64,000 nucleotides of DNA from Mycobacterium neglectum (GTDB lineage Bacteria > Actinomycetota > Actinomycetes > Mycobacteriales > Mycobacteriaceae), in the NCBI RefSeq assembly GCF_002591975.1, contig NZ_NVQE01000028.1, positions 1 through 64,000 of the forward strand, given 5' to 3'. Positions 18,357 to 27,094 of the stretch are shown here, one piece after another. The notes under the pieces are model-generated. The model was given only the letters and a program-made list of their open reading frames with translations, did no database searches and was not told the DNA's origin. The translations under genes were made by a program, and so were the position numbers. Numbering within the stretch: position 1 is the first letter of the stretch; each line of letters begins with the position of its first letter.

Positions 18357-19427
18357 ATGGGAGCCGCCGGGGTACTCGCACTGATCAACGACACCGACCT
18401 GCGCGATGACGTCGATCGCATCGCCGCGGCAGCCGGCGTCCGGGTCATCCACGCAAGCGAGCCGTCCGGCCGCAAAGTGTGGACTGGCGCGGTCGCCGTA
18501 GTGCTCGACCGCGAGGCGGCGCACCGCTGCGCACGGACGGCATTGCCGAGGCGCGGCCACGTCATCCTCGTCACGCAAGCGGATCCCGGTCCCGCCGACT
18601 TCCAGGCCGCGATCGCCGTCGGCGCTCAACACGTGATCGCCCTGCCGTCCGAAGACGGTCACCTGATGGCCGAACTGGCCGATGCCGCAGAAGCCGCTCT
18701 TACGGACGGTCCGCGCGGCGCGGTCGTCGCGGTCGTCGCGGGCCGGGGCGGGGCGGGCGCATCGGTTTTTGCGACCGCGTTGGCATACACGGCGTCGGAG
18801 CTGACCGATGCGCTGCTCATCGATGCCGACCCGTGGAGCGGAGGCATCGATCTGCTGCTGGGTATCGAGGCCGACCCAGGGCTGCGCTGGCCCGACCTGA
18901 TGCTGCGCGGCGGACGACTGAACTATGCAGCGCTACGTGACGCGCTTCCGCGGCAACGCGGTGTATCAGTGCTTTCAGGTGGACGCGGCGGTGGTGAGAT
19001 CGACGCCGCTCCCCTGAGTGCCGTCGTCGATGCGGGCAGCCGCGGCGGCGCGACGGTGGTCTGCGATGTGCCGAGACGATCGACCGCGGCAGCGGAAACC
19101 GCGCTCGAATCGGCAGATCTCGTCATCGTCGTCACCTCCGCCGATGTGCGCTCCTGCGCTGCCGCCGAGGGAGTCGCGCGGTGGGTGTCGTCGGTGAACC
19201 CCAACGCAGGTGTCGTCGTGCGGGGGCCGGCGCCCGGCGGTTTGCGGTCCTGCGACGTGGCCGAAATGGTGGGCCTTCCGCTGCTCGCCGCCATGCGCCC
19301 GCAGGCCGGTCTCGCGGACACTCTCGAACGCGGCGGTCTTCGACTGGGGCGCCGCGCCCCGCTCGCCGGTGCCGCCCGCCGGGTGATGGCGGTTCTGCAA
19401 CAACACCCGGTGGTGACCGCGGCATGA
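18357..19427 (+). CDS. ssd: Septum-site-determining protein Ssd / TadZ-like
   Basis: CpaE/TadZ/MinD-like protein of 356 residues, homologous to Rv3660c. A receiver-like N-terminal half (1-115) precedes a MinD-like half. The deviant Walker A is VAGRGGAGASVF (128-138): both lysines of the K-G-G-x-x-K pattern are replaced (R130, A135), so ATP hydrolysis is doubtful. IDADPWSGGIDLLLG follows as in MinD. It heads the Tad operon and overlaps tadA by ATGA, which suggests a polar localisation factor for the pilus machine. In M. tuberculosis, overexpression blocks septation (recalled). Confidence 0.9.
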   Translation: MGAAGVLALINDTDLRDDVDRIAAAAGVRVIHASEPSGRKVWTGAVAVVLDREAAHRCARTALPRRGHVILVTQADPGPADFQAAIAVGAQHVIALPSEDGHLMAELADAAEAALTDGPRGAVVAVVAGRGGAGASVFATALAYTASELTDALLIDADPWSGGIDLLLGIEADPGLRWPDLMLRGGRLNYAALRDALPRQRGVSVLSGGRGGGEIDAAPLSAVVDAGSRGGATVVCDVPRRSTAAAETALESADLVIVVTSADVRSCAAAEGVARWVSSVNPNAGVVVRGPAPGGLRSCDVAEMVGLPLLAAMRPQAGLADTLERGGLRLGRRAPLAGAARRVMAVLQQHPVVTAA

Positions 19428-20590
19428 GCGCCTCATTGATCGAACGCGTCCGCGAGCGGCTCGCTGCAGAATCGGCACCGCTGCGGCCAACCTCGGTCGC
19501 CGCGGCGATCCGGGCGGAGTCCGGCGGGCTCCTGGGTGACGCCGAGGTGCTGAACGGCCTGCGGGTACTGCAAACCGAACTCACCGGGGCCGGCGTACTG
19601 GACCCTCTCCTGCGTGCGGCCGGGACCACCGATGTGCTGGTCACCGCGCCCGATGCGGTGTGGGTGGACGATGGCGACGGTCTGCGCCGGACATCGATTC
19701 GGTTCGCCGACGACGACGCTGTCCGCCGACTGGCGCAGCGGTTGGCGCTCGCGGCCGGACGCCGTCTGGACGAGGCGCAACCCTGGGTCGACGGCCAGCT
19801 GAACGGATTGGGCGGCGGGCAGTGCACGGTCCGTCTGCACGCCGTCTTGTCGCCGGTCGCCCCTGGTGGCACGTGCCTGTCGCTGCGAGTGCTCCGCCCC
19901 GCGACCCAGGATCTCGCCGCCCTGATGACGACCGGAACGATCGAGCCGTCAGCGGCGGCGCTTCTGGAAGACATCATCGACGCCCGCCTGGCCTTCCTGG
20001 TCTCCGGCGGCACCGGCGCAGGCAAGACGACGTTGTTGGCCGCGATCTTGGGTGCGGTTCCTGCTCATGAACGCATCGTCTGTGTGGAGGACGCGGCTGA
20101 ACTGGAACCCGCACACCCGCATCTGGTGAAGCTCGTCGCACGGTGCGCCAACGTCGAGGGTGTCGGCGAGGTGACCGTGCGCGATCTCGTCAAGCAGGCG
20201 CTGCGGATGCGACCGGACCGGATCGTCGTCGGTGAGGTCCGCGGCGCCGAGGTTGTCGATCTGCTCGCCGCGCTCAACACCGGGCACGACGGCGGAGCCG
20301 GCACCGTCCACGCCAACAGTCCGGCCGAGGTCCCCGCGCGGTTGGAAGCGCTTGCCGCGCTGGGCGGGCTCAACCGCGGTGCGCTGCACAGCCAGCTCGC
20401 GGCGGCCGTTCAAGTACTAGTGCATGTCCGACGCGATCGCGCCGGTCGTCGGCGGCTCAGCGAGATCGCGGTGCTCGGCACGGCAGGCGATGGCCGGGTC
20501 CGCGCCGTGACCGCGTGGCGCGTTGACGCGGGGTACGACCGCGGCGCAGACGACTTACGCCAACTCGTGCGTGAGCGGCGGTCGGCATGA
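19424..20590 (+). CDS. tadA: Tad/type II secretion ATPase TadA (CpaF-like)
   Basis: Hexameric secretion ATPase that drives Flp pilus assembly, 388 residues. The Walker A is GGTGAGKTT (195-203), the Asp box is CVEDAAEL, the Walker B is RPDRIVVGEVRG, and the His box GHDGGAGTVHANS follows. The N-terminal CpaF domain is at 1-180. ATGA overlaps link it to ssd upstream and tadB downstream. Confidence 0.94.
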   Translation: MSASLIERVRERLAAESAPLRPTSVAAAIRAESGGLLGDAEVLNGLRVLQTELTGAGVLDPLLRAAGTTDVLVTAPDAVWVDDGDGLRRTSIRFADDDAVRRLAQRLALAAGRRLDEAQPWVDGQLNGLGGGQCTVRLHAVLSPVAPGGTCLSLRVLRPATQDLAALMTTGTIEPSAAALLEDIIDARLAFLVSGGTGAGKTTLLAAILGAVPAHERIVCVEDAAELEPAHPHLVKLVARCANVEGVGEVTVRDLVKQALRMRPDRIVVGEVRGAEVVDLLAALNTGHDGGAGTVHANSPAEVPARLEALAALGGLNRGALHSQLAAAVQVLVHVRRDRAGRRRLSEIAVLGTAGDGRVRAVTAWRVDAGYDRGADDLRQLVRERRSA

Positions 20591-21381
20591 GCGCTGCGGC
20601 ACTCGCGTTGGCCCTCGCGCTGTTGACGGCACCGCGTCCGTCCCGGCACCGACTCAGCGCCAGGCAACCCGTCCGATCAAAATCCCCGAGACTGTCCGTC
20701 GCCTCGGGACTGGCACTGACGGCGATAATGCTTTCTCTGGTGGCTGCGGCCACGTCCGTCGGTGTGGTTGCCGCCGTGGCGATCGTGGGCGCGACTGTCG
20801 AGATCCGTCGCAGGAGCCGGAAACGGCGCCGCTCCCGCGCCGCCGAAGCCGTCGCGCTGCGGGGCGCTTTGGACATCCTGGTGGGTGAGTTGCGTGTGGG
20901 AGCGCACCCCGTCGCCGCATTCGGCGTCGCTGCCGAAGAAACCGACGGTGTCGTCGCCGCAGCGCTGCGGACAATCGCGGCACGAGCAAGACTGGGCGCT
21001 GACGTCGCGGCGGGCATGCTCAGCGTGGCACGCCACTCGTCGCTGCCCGGGCAGTGGGAGCGACTCGCGGTGTGTTGGCAGCTCGCGCAGACGCATGGCC
21101 TGGCCATCGGGACGCTGATGGAAACCGCGCAGCGGGATCTCGTCGAGCGGCAACGTTTCTCCTCCCGCGTCGAGGCCGGCATGGCCGGAGCGCGCACCAC
21201 CGCTGCGGTGTTGTCGGGCCTTCCCGTCATCGGCATCGGACTCGGCCAGCTGATCGGTGCGGATCCGTTGACCTTTCTGCTTTCCGGTGGCTTCGGAGAA
21301 TGGCTGTTGGTAATCGGGGTTCTGTTGGCCTGCGCTGGTCTGCTGTGGTGTGACCGGATCATCTGTGCGGTGTCGAGATGA
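20587..21381 (+). CDS. tadB: TadB-like pilus platform membrane protein
   Basis: Inner-membrane platform protein of the GspF type, 264 residues. Membrane segments lie at about 40-75 and at 200-262, with a cytosolic helical domain between (LRGALDILVGELRVGAHPVAAF ... ERLAVCWQLAQTHG). The order after the ATPase and before a TadC-like gene is the standard actinobacterial layout. The start and stop overlap neighbours by four bases each. Confidence 0.88.
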   Translation: MSAAALALALALLTAPRPSRHRLSARQPVRSKSPRLSVASGLALTAIMLSLVAAATSVGVVAAVAIVGATVEIRRRSRKRRRSRAAEAVALRGALDILVGELRVGAHPVAAFGVAAEETDGVVAAALRTIAARARLGADVAAGMLSVARHSSLPGQWERLAVCWQLAQTHGLAIGTLMETAQRDLVERQRFSSRVEAGMAGARTTAAVLSGLPVIGIGLGQLIGADPLTFLLSGGFGEWLLVIGVLLACAGLLWCDRIICAVSR

Positions 21382-21968
21382 CCTGCGCCGCATTGCTACT
21401 CGCCACCGCGGTGTTGCTGGGCAACGACAGGTCGCGAGCGCGAATTCGGGCGCGGACCGGTGCCGGGGTGGCGCAGACGGCGCTGTCCACGCGTACTGGC
21501 GCTGCCGCTGAGTCCGATCCGCTGGCCACCGCGTCGGCGCTGGAGGTGCTGGCCGCGTGCCTGCGGTCGGGCATGGCGGTGTCGACGGCCGCCGCGGCGA
21601 CGGCGCCGTCCGCGCCACCGCACCTGGCCCGCATCTTGAACCGCGCCGCGGACCTGCTCGCGCTCGGTGCTGATCCGGCGTCGGCATGGTCGGATCCAGC
21701 CCGGCACCAGGACGGTAAGGCCGAAGCGCTGCTGCGGCTGGCGCGGCGTTCGGCGTCGTCGGGTGCCGCTCTCGCGCAGGGTGTTTCGGAATTGGCCGCC
21801 CAGGCCCGCGACGAGGCCGCGGACGCAGCCCGTGCTGCCGCGGAACGGGCGTCTGTTCTTATCGCAGGACCGTTGGGCCTGTGCTATCTGCCTGCGTTCC
21901 TATGTCTGGGCATCGTGCCGGTCGTGGCGGGGCTGGCCGGAGATGTCCTGCGTTCCGGTGTGTTGTAA
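21378..21968 (+). CDS. tadC: TadC-like pilus platform membrane protein
   Basis: Second GspF-type platform protein, 196 residues. A cytosolic helical domain (EVLAACLRSGMAVSTAAAATA ... LLRLARRSASSGAALAQGV) is followed by the C-terminal membrane segment LCYLPAFLCLGIVPVVAGL. It lacks the long N-terminal membrane part of classic TadC, as does the M. tuberculosis homologue (Rv3657c, 191 residues). ATGA overlap with tadB. Confidence 0.87.
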   Translation: MTCAALLLATAVLLGNDRSRARIRARTGAGVAQTALSTRTGAAAESDPLATASALEVLAACLRSGMAVSTAAAATAPSAPPHLARILNRAADLLALGADPASAWSDPARHQDGKAEALLRLARRSASSGAALAQGVSELAAQARDEAADAARAAAERASVLIAGPLGLCYLPAFLCLGIVPVVAGLAGDVLRSGVL

Positions 21969-21995
21969 CGGATCGAGTGATGGGGAGGAAATCGA

Positions 21996-22220
21996 TTGAT
22001 AAACAAATGGGCTCGCGTGGTGGGGGCGCACATGCGTTCGGCCAAGGCGAGGCTGAACCTTGTAATAGTGGACGAAAGTGGTATGAGCACGGTCGAATAC
22101 GCAATCGGGACGATCGCGGCAGCGGCGTTCGGTGCCATTCTGTACACCGTGGTGACGGGCGACTCGATCGTCAGCGCGTTGACCAACATCATCAACCGCG
22201 CGCTGAACACCAACGTCTAG
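21996..22220 (+). CDS. flp: Flp-type prepilin (DUF4244; Rv3656c-like)
   Basis: Pilin subunit precursor of 74 residues. The leader ends at Gly29 and the mature part starts MSTVEYAIGTIAAAAFGAIL, with Glu at mature position 5 and the EY pair expected of Flp pilins. The mature protein would be about 45 residues, almost all one hydrophobic helix. TTG 21996 is chosen because GGGGAGGAAA lies six bases upstream. No prepilin peptidase gene is in this operon, so a peptidase elsewhere must act. Confidence 0.88.
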   Translation: MINKWARVVGAHMRSAKARLNLVIVDESGMSTVEYAIGTIAAAAFGAILYTVVTGDSIVSALTNIINRALNTNV

Positions 22221-22543
22221 GCGGCGAGGTCGGCAGTGCCACGGTCGAGGCGGCATTCGGCATCGCGGGTTTGGTCGCGGTGCTGTTGTTGTGCACGTCG
22301 AGTCTCACTGCGGTGTCGATGCACATCCGATGTGTCGACGCGGCCAGGGAGGCGGCGCGCCTGGTGGCGCGTGGCGAAGACGGCTCGGACACCGCACGAG
22401 CCATCGCGCCCAACGGCGCGGCGGTGCAACTTCGTCGCGACGGCGAACACGTCGTCGTCACCGTGTCGGCGCGATCGGTGTTCCTGCCGGGACTCACCGT
22501 CGCAGGACACGCTGTCGCCGCGGTGGAGCCTGGTCAGCGCTGA
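22220..22543 (+). CDS. tadE: TadE-like minor pilin (Rv3655c-like), start codon uncertain
   Basis: The frame encodes GSATVEAAFGIAGLVAVLLLCTSSL, the conserved TadE hydrophobic N-terminal helix, then a periplasmic domain ending AVAAVEPGQR. The listed start is only the edge of the supported region. There is no ATG, GTG, TTG or CTG in frame between 22010 and the conserved motif. The nearest in-frame candidates are ATG 22007 and ATG 21980, which would read through the whole flp gene in another frame. Options are a non-standard start, a frameshift from flp, or a sequence error. The stop at 22543 is firm. Confidence 0.7.
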   Translation, partial: GGEVGSATVEAAFGIAGLVAVLLLCTSSLTAVSMHIRCVDAAREAARLVARGEDGSDTARAIAPNGAAVQLRRDGEHVVVTVSARSVFLPGLTVAGHAVAAVEPGQR

Positions 22544-22568
22544 GGCGGGCTCGGCCACTCTGGTAGCC

Positions 22569-22889
22569 GTGGCGATGATGGCGGTTTTGCTGACGGTCAC
22601 CGTCGCGTGCGTGTACTTCGGTTCGGCCGTGATTGCGCGACATCGCGCTCAGTCAGCGGCCGACCTCGCAGCACTGGCCGCAGCGGGTGGCCTCGCGCAC
22701 GGCGCCCAGGCGGCGTGCGCGCAGGCCGTTGCGGTGGCCGAGGCGATGCGCACCGCGGTCGCGGACTGCTCGGTGACCGGACTCGATGTCGTTGTCGCAG
22801 TGGACGTCAGCGTGTCGCTGGGCCGGTTCGGCATCGGTACCGCACGCGCGACCGCCCGTGCAGGCCCGATTGACTCACGGCTGACGTAG
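22569..22889 (+). CDS. TadE/TadF-like pseudopilin (Rv3654c-like), start uncertain
   Basis: About 106 residues from GTG 22569. The helix AMMAVLLTVTVACVYFGSAVIARHRAQSAADLAALAAA is typical of Tad-locus helicase/secretion-neighbourhood TadE-like proteins. The conserved GSATLV block lies just upstream of this start in the same frame (about 22551), but no ATG, GTG or TTG precedes it nearby; CTG 22527-22530 region is the only rare-start option. The stop overlaps the convergent gene by 15 bases. Role: probably minor pilin or pilus assembly factor. Confidence 0.7.
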   Translation: MAMMAVLLTVTVACVYFGSAVIARHRAQSAADLAALAAAGGLAHGAQAACAQAVAVAEAMRTAVADCSVTGLDVVVAVDVSVSLGRFGIGTARATARAGPIDSRLT

Positions 22890-23858
22890 CGTCGCCAGCC
22901 CCGCGTACACGTCGTCCTCGAGCTCGACGCGGTTGATCGTCACGTGCACGGGTGTCCACCCACCGTCGTTGGCCGCCAAGCGCAGCGTGGCAGAGGTGGC
23001 ACCCGTGGCGAATTCATTTGTCATCCTTGCTATCTGGGCACGGTCGTCTGGATGTACGAGGTGATCACCCGCCAGGCTCACCCGCCAGTTGAAGAACGGT
23101 GCGGGATCGTCGAGCCATTTCAACAGTGTCCAGTTCGTAAGGTCGACCAGCGCGCGGTGAGCGCCGGGCTCTGCCAGTCCCTTGAGGATGCGCTGCGCCA
23201 GGTAGTCGCGTGAATCCGACTCGCTGTCGCGTTCACCACGCCAGTTCATCGCACGCAGGATCAGCCGCTGGCTTCCGTCGTCCTCCTCTTCGGCCAGTAC
23301 CCGCGCGACGAAACCGATCGTGATCGGTTCGCCGCGATAGTCGGTGACGTCCCAGGAATTGCAGATCGTCTGACCGGGTTCGCGCGTGATCGTCATCGAC
23401 AGGACCTGGGCCTCGCTCGGATTGAGATCGCGCTTTGGCAGATCCTCCGCGAACGCCCTGCCGTCCGTCACCTGGCTGTCGGGCGCCCATCCGCTGTTGT
23501 GCAGCGACTCCGTGGTGTCGGTGGCGGTGCCGCTGCTGAGGTCCCAGACCAGCGGTCCGGGGATCGGGCGTTCCGGCGGCTCCATGTCGGGCGGACCGAT
23601 CCACACGTGCACACCGTGGATTCGTCCGTCGGTCATCTGTACGACTTCGGTGCGGATCACGCGGTCATTCTTCGGCGTGATGCTGCTCAAGCCCTGTCCG
23701 GCGCGGACGGTCTCGCCGATTGCGGAGTGTACCGCCATCAAATTCGGATTTCGCCTTAGAAATGCGCTGACCGGGACCATGTTCTTGGTCCGGCGGCCCT
23801 GGGCAACCACGGCGGGCTCGCTGCCCAGTGTCTCCACGAGCAGCCAGTCGTGGTTCAT
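22875..23858 (-). CDS. PAS/GAF-type sensory-like protein (Rv3651-like)
   Basis: Cytosolic protein of 327 residues that begins MNHDWLLVETLGSEPAVVAQG. No enzyme motif is visible. The crystal structure of the M. tuberculosis homologue Rv3651 shows PAS and GAF folds (recalled). The segment FFNWRVSLAGDHLVHPDDRAQI and the end GWTPVHVTINRVELEDDVYAGL look like PAS C-terminal parts, including the PAC-like HPDDR. It faces the Tad operon convergently and overlaps it by 15 bases. The ligand and partner are unknown. Confidence 0.8.
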   Translation of the reverse strand: MNHDWLLVETLGSEPAVVAQGRRTKNMVPVSAFLRRNPNLMAVHSAIGETVRAGQGLSSITPKNDRVIRTEVVQMTDGRIHGVHVWIGPPDMEPPERPIPGPLVWDLSSGTATDTTESLHNSGWAPDSQVTDGRAFAEDLPKRDLNPSEAQVLSMTITREPGQTICNSWDVTDYRGEPITIGFVARVLAEEEDDGSQRLILRAMNWRGERDSESDSRDYLAQRILKGLAEPGAHRALVDLTNWTLLKWLDDPAPFFNWRVSLAGDHLVHPDDRAQIARMTNEFATGATSATLRLAANDGGWTPVHVTINRVELEDDVYAGLATLRQP

Positions 23859-24159
23859 GAGGGCAGTTTAGGGCGGAGCCCCGGTTGGCCGTAGCCAGCA
23901 GCCACCTACGGATTCCGTTGCACCGCGTCATTTATGCATCGAATCACGGTATTGGCGCGAGCGTCAGTTAACCTTGTCAAGGTTGCGAAACCCCGCTCCG
24001 ACGAGGTAGTTTACGCCTGCACCCGGGTGTTCCCGGCTAAGGAACGGATCGCGTTGTCCGGCCGTTCTTTGCAAATGTGAGACCAGGCGTTTCCGCCTTT
24101 GGGAGCCTGCTGTACACCCGCGGGGGCGACTGTTCGAGGGGTCGGTCGCCCCCGCGGGG
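23859..24159. other. Intergenic region, about 300 bases, no gene seen
   Basis: Lies between the Rv3651-like gene (its promoter side) and the 3' end of the helicase gene. M. tuberculosis has a PE gene here; nothing like it is present. It holds the inverted repeat AACCTT-GTC-AAGGTT (23970-23984), a small hairpin near 24084-24099 and the strong terminator hairpin at 24117-24158. Confidence 0.6.
24117..24158 (-). terminator. Strong hairpin after the helicase gene
   Basis: Fourteen-base perfect stem CCCGCGGGGGCGAC (24117-24130) with GTCGCCCCCGCGGG (24145-24158), loop 14 bases, starting one base after the helicase stop codon. There is no U-tract, as is common for mycobacterial terminators. Confidence 0.65.
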
Positions 24160-26490
24160 TCACCACGCCGTATCGGCGAGTTCGTTCAGAACCAGTCGCA
24201 GCACTTTGATCGCTCCCTGCTTGTCGAGCGGGTCGTTCCCATTGCCACATTTGGGCGACTGCACGCACGATGGGCACCCGGCCGGGCAGTCGCACGCTTC
24301 GATCGCCGCCGCGGTCGCCGTCCACCAGGTGCCGATCTTGCGGAAACCGCGATCTGCGAAGCCCGCGCCGCCGGGATAGCCGTCGTAGACGAAGATCGTC
24401 GGCAAACCGTCCACCGGACCGATCGCCGTGGACACCCCGCCGATATCGCCGCGGTCGCAGCTGGCGACCAGGGGCAGCAGTCCGATCGCTGCGTGTTCGG
24501 CCGCGTGTAGCGAGCCAGGAACCCGTAGCAGCTCTATCCCGTTGTGCTGCAGCACCTCTGGTGTGATGGTGCACATCACCGCGGTCGTTTCCAGGGTGCG
24601 CGTCGGCATGTTGAGTTCGACGAAGTCGATGACTTCGCCGGTCAACCGGCGGCGCAGGTAGCCGATCACGGTGTTGGTCACCGAAACCGGCACGAGTCCA
24701 ACTGTGACCGGCCCGTAGGTCTTGCGTTCTCCCTCGCCGGTGACGGCAATATCGGTCAGCTCGCGGGCGAACGTCGTGTACCCCGGGTCCTCGGCGTGGA
24801 CGAACGCGACGCCGTCCTCGAAATCGAGTGAGTCGACGACATAGCTCTCACCCTGATGCAGGTAGACGGCCCCGGGATGGACCGATGCCGGTGCCTGGCC
24901 TGCGCCCGCACTTCCCAGTATTCGACCGGTACCTGCTTCCAGGATTGCGATCTGCCCGCCCGACGAGCCACGAATGTCCACGGCCGGATGTGGATCCACA
25001 CCGGGGGTGGGGAAGTAGCCGGTCGGCCGCCGGCGCAGCAAGCCGTCGTCGACGAGCGACTGCGCGACCGCCTCGGCGTTCCACATCCGCACCTCCGCCT
25101 CGGTGAGCGGAAGTTCGGTGGCGGCGCAGAGCAGCTGCGGTCCAAGCACATACGGGTTGGACGGGTCGATGACCACGCGTTCGATCGGTTTATCCAGCAG
25201 CGCCGCCGGGTGGTGCACTAGGTAGGTGTCGAGTGGGTCGTCACGGGCGATCAATACGATCAGCGCGCTCTGGCCTCTGCGACCTGCGCGACCCGCCTGC
25301 TGCCAGAAGGACGTCACCGTACCGGGAAATCCGGCCAGCACGACGGCGTCGAGGCCGGCGATGTCGACCCCGAGTTCCAGGGCGTTGGTCGTCGCGAGCC
25401 CCCGCAGTTGGCCGTCGGCCAGTGCGCGTTCCAGTGCGCGGCGGTCTTCGGCCAGATAGCCCGCCCGGTAGGACGCCACCTTCTCGGTGAGATCCGATTT
25501 GAGTTCCTCGAGACGTGCGCGCGCACCGAGTGCCGTGAGTTCGGCACCGCGGCGTGAACGCACGAACGTCAGCGTCCGGGCGCCCTCGGCGATCAGACTC
25601 CCCATCACCTGGGCGGCGTCTGCGCCTGCCGAACGTCGTACCGGAGCGCCGTTTTCGCCGACGACGTCGTCCAGCAGGGCGGGCTCCCACAACGCAACGG
25701 TGCGCGCGCCCTGCGGTGATCCGTCTTCGGTGACCTCGGCGACGGTCTGCCCGATCAGCTCCGACGCGGTGATCGCAGGCGAGGCGGTGGTTGCGCTGGC
25801 GAAAATGACCGTGGGCCCCGATCCGCTAGCCGAGTAGCGCATGCTCAACCGCAGCAATCGGCGGAGCACCATGGCCACGTTGGACCCGAACACACCGCGG
25901 TAGTAATGGCATTCGTCGACGACGACGTATCTCAGGTTCCGCAGGAACACCGACCAGCGCGCGTGGTTGCGTAGCAGTGACAGGTGAATCATGTCGGGGT
26001 TGGAGAAGATCCACCGAGACCGCTCCCTCGCGAAGCGACGCACTTCGGTTGGGCTGTCGCCGTCGTACGGGCTTGGTGCGACGTCGCGCAGCGCGGACAC
26101 CGCCTCGGTGAGTGAGACCGCTGCGCGCAGCTGGTCGTGGCCGAGCGCCTTGGTGGGCGACAGGTAGAGGACCCGGGACCGCGAATCAGCGTTCAGCGCC
26201 GTCAGTATGGGCAGTTGGTAGGCCACCGACTTGCCCGATGCCGTCCCGGTGCTCAGTACGACGTGACGTCCGGCATGCGCAAGGTCGGCCGCTGCGATCT
26301 GATGCGACCACGGCGCGGTGATGCCGCGATCAACGAACGCCTGCACCACATCTGGATCGGCCCACTGCGGCCATACGTCCGCACGCCCCTGCCGAGGAGG
26401 GAGCTCGGCGACATGACGCAACGGGTCGTGCCCGCCTGGCGTGGCGCCGTCGACCGCGCAAGCAAGCAGCTCGCGGCCGAAATCTGTCAT
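24160..26490 (-). CDS. sftH: Superfamily II DNA helicase SftH/MrfA type (DUF1998)
   Basis: DNA-dependent ATPase and 3'-5' helicase, 776 residues. The motif I is STGTASGKS, motif II is VVDECHYY, and motif VI is QQAGRAGRRGQ. The C-terminal DUF1998 part carries four cysteines in CDCPAGCPSCVQSPKCGNGN, a metal site. This architecture was described for M. smegmatis SftH and B. subtilis MrfA, which repairs mitomycin damage (recalled). ATG 26490 has AGGAAGG six bases upstream; the longer ORF to 26772 is rejected. The gene is divergent from cspA. Confidence 0.92.
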   Translation of the reverse strand: MTDFGRELLACAVDGATPGGHDPLRHVAELPPRQGRADVWPQWADPDVVQAFVDRGITAPWSHQIAAADLAHAGRHVVLSTGTASGKSVAYQLPILTALNADSRSRVLYLSPTKALGHDQLRAAVSLTEAVSALRDVAPSPYDGDSPTEVRRFARERSRWIFSNPDMIHLSLLRNHARWSVFLRNLRYVVVDECHYYRGVFGSNVAMVLRRLLRLSMRYSASGSGPTVIFASATTASPAITASELIGQTVAEVTEDGSPQGARTVALWEPALLDDVVGENGAPVRRSAGADAAQVMGSLIAEGARTLTFVRSRRGAELTALGARARLEELKSDLTEKVASYRAGYLAEDRRALERALADGQLRGLATTNALELGVDIAGLDAVVLAGFPGTVTSFWQQAGRAGRRGQSALIVLIARDDPLDTYLVHHPAALLDKPIERVVIDPSNPYVLGPQLLCAATELPLTEAEVRMWNAEAVAQSLVDDGLLRRRPTGYFPTPGVDPHPAVDIRGSSGGQIAILEAGTGRILGSAGAGQAPASVHPGAVYLHQGESYVVDSLDFEDGVAFVHAEDPGYTTFARELTDIAVTGEGERKTYGPVTVGLVPVSVTNTVIGYLRRRLTGEVIDFVELNMPTRTLETTAVMCTITPEVLQHNGIELLRVPGSLHAAEHAAIGLLPLVASCDRGDIGGVSTAIGPVDGLPTIFVYDGYPGGAGFADRGFRKIGTWWTATAAAIEACDCPAGCPSCVQSPKCGNGNDPLDKQGAIKVLRLVLNELADTAW

Positions 26491-26765
26491 TTGATGCCTT
26501 CCTGGGACGCCTCGTACGTGAATTGTTCCCCAATCGATCGCTTCTCCACTGTCGCCGCAGCCCAGAACGTGATTGACTGACTGCGGTCGCAGCTTCTGTG
26601 TTGGCGTATTCGCACTCGCAGGATCGACGTTGCGATCGCGGTTCCTGCGAGGGTTGTAGGTCGGGTCGAGTTCCGAGCACTCCACGAAGGTATGGCGGTC
26701 GGAACGGGCCCGGTGCACCGAAATGGTGGACCGCACCCGGTATGAAGAGAAGGAAATCACGAGAG

Positions 26766-26969
26766 ATGCCACAGGGAACTGTGAAGTGGTTCAACGCGGA
26801 AAAGGGCTTCGGGTTCATCGCTCCCGAGGACGGTTCCGCCGATGTGTTCGTCCACTACACGGAAATTCAAGGAAGCGGCTTCCGTACCCTTGAGGAGAAC
26901 CAGAAGGTCGAGTTCGAGGTTGGCCAGAGCCCCAAGGGACCGCAAGCCACAGGCGTTCGCGCCGTCTAA
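26766..26969 (+). CDS. cspA: Cold-shock protein CspA
   Basis: OB-fold RNA chaperone of 67 residues. RNP1 is KGFGFI and RNP2 is VFVHY, with the start MPQGTVKWFNAEKGFGFI. The 275-base gap upstream leaves room for a structured 5' leader shared with the divergent helicase promoter; I could not fix the promoter. A strong terminator follows directly. Confidence 0.96.
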   Translation: MPQGTVKWFNAEKGFGFIAPEDGSADVFVHYTEIQGSGFRTLEENQKVEFEVGQSPKGPQATGVRAV

Positions 26970-26987
26970 CCGACGCACCTAAGGAAA

Positions 26988-27036
26988 CCCCCCGCATAGC
27001 TCCGACAACGGGCACTGCGGGGGTGTTTTCGTTTTG
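26988..27036 (+). terminator. Intrinsic terminator of cspA
   Basis: Stem CCCCCGCA (26989-26996) with TGCGGGGG (27016-27023), 19-base loop, then TGTTTTCGTTTT. This is the clearest U-rich terminator in the window. Confidence 0.88.
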
Positions 27037-27094
27037 TGGGGCGCCCTGGCCCGGCGACGCCTCGGCGGGGCTGTGCCTGCCTTAGGGTCGTACC

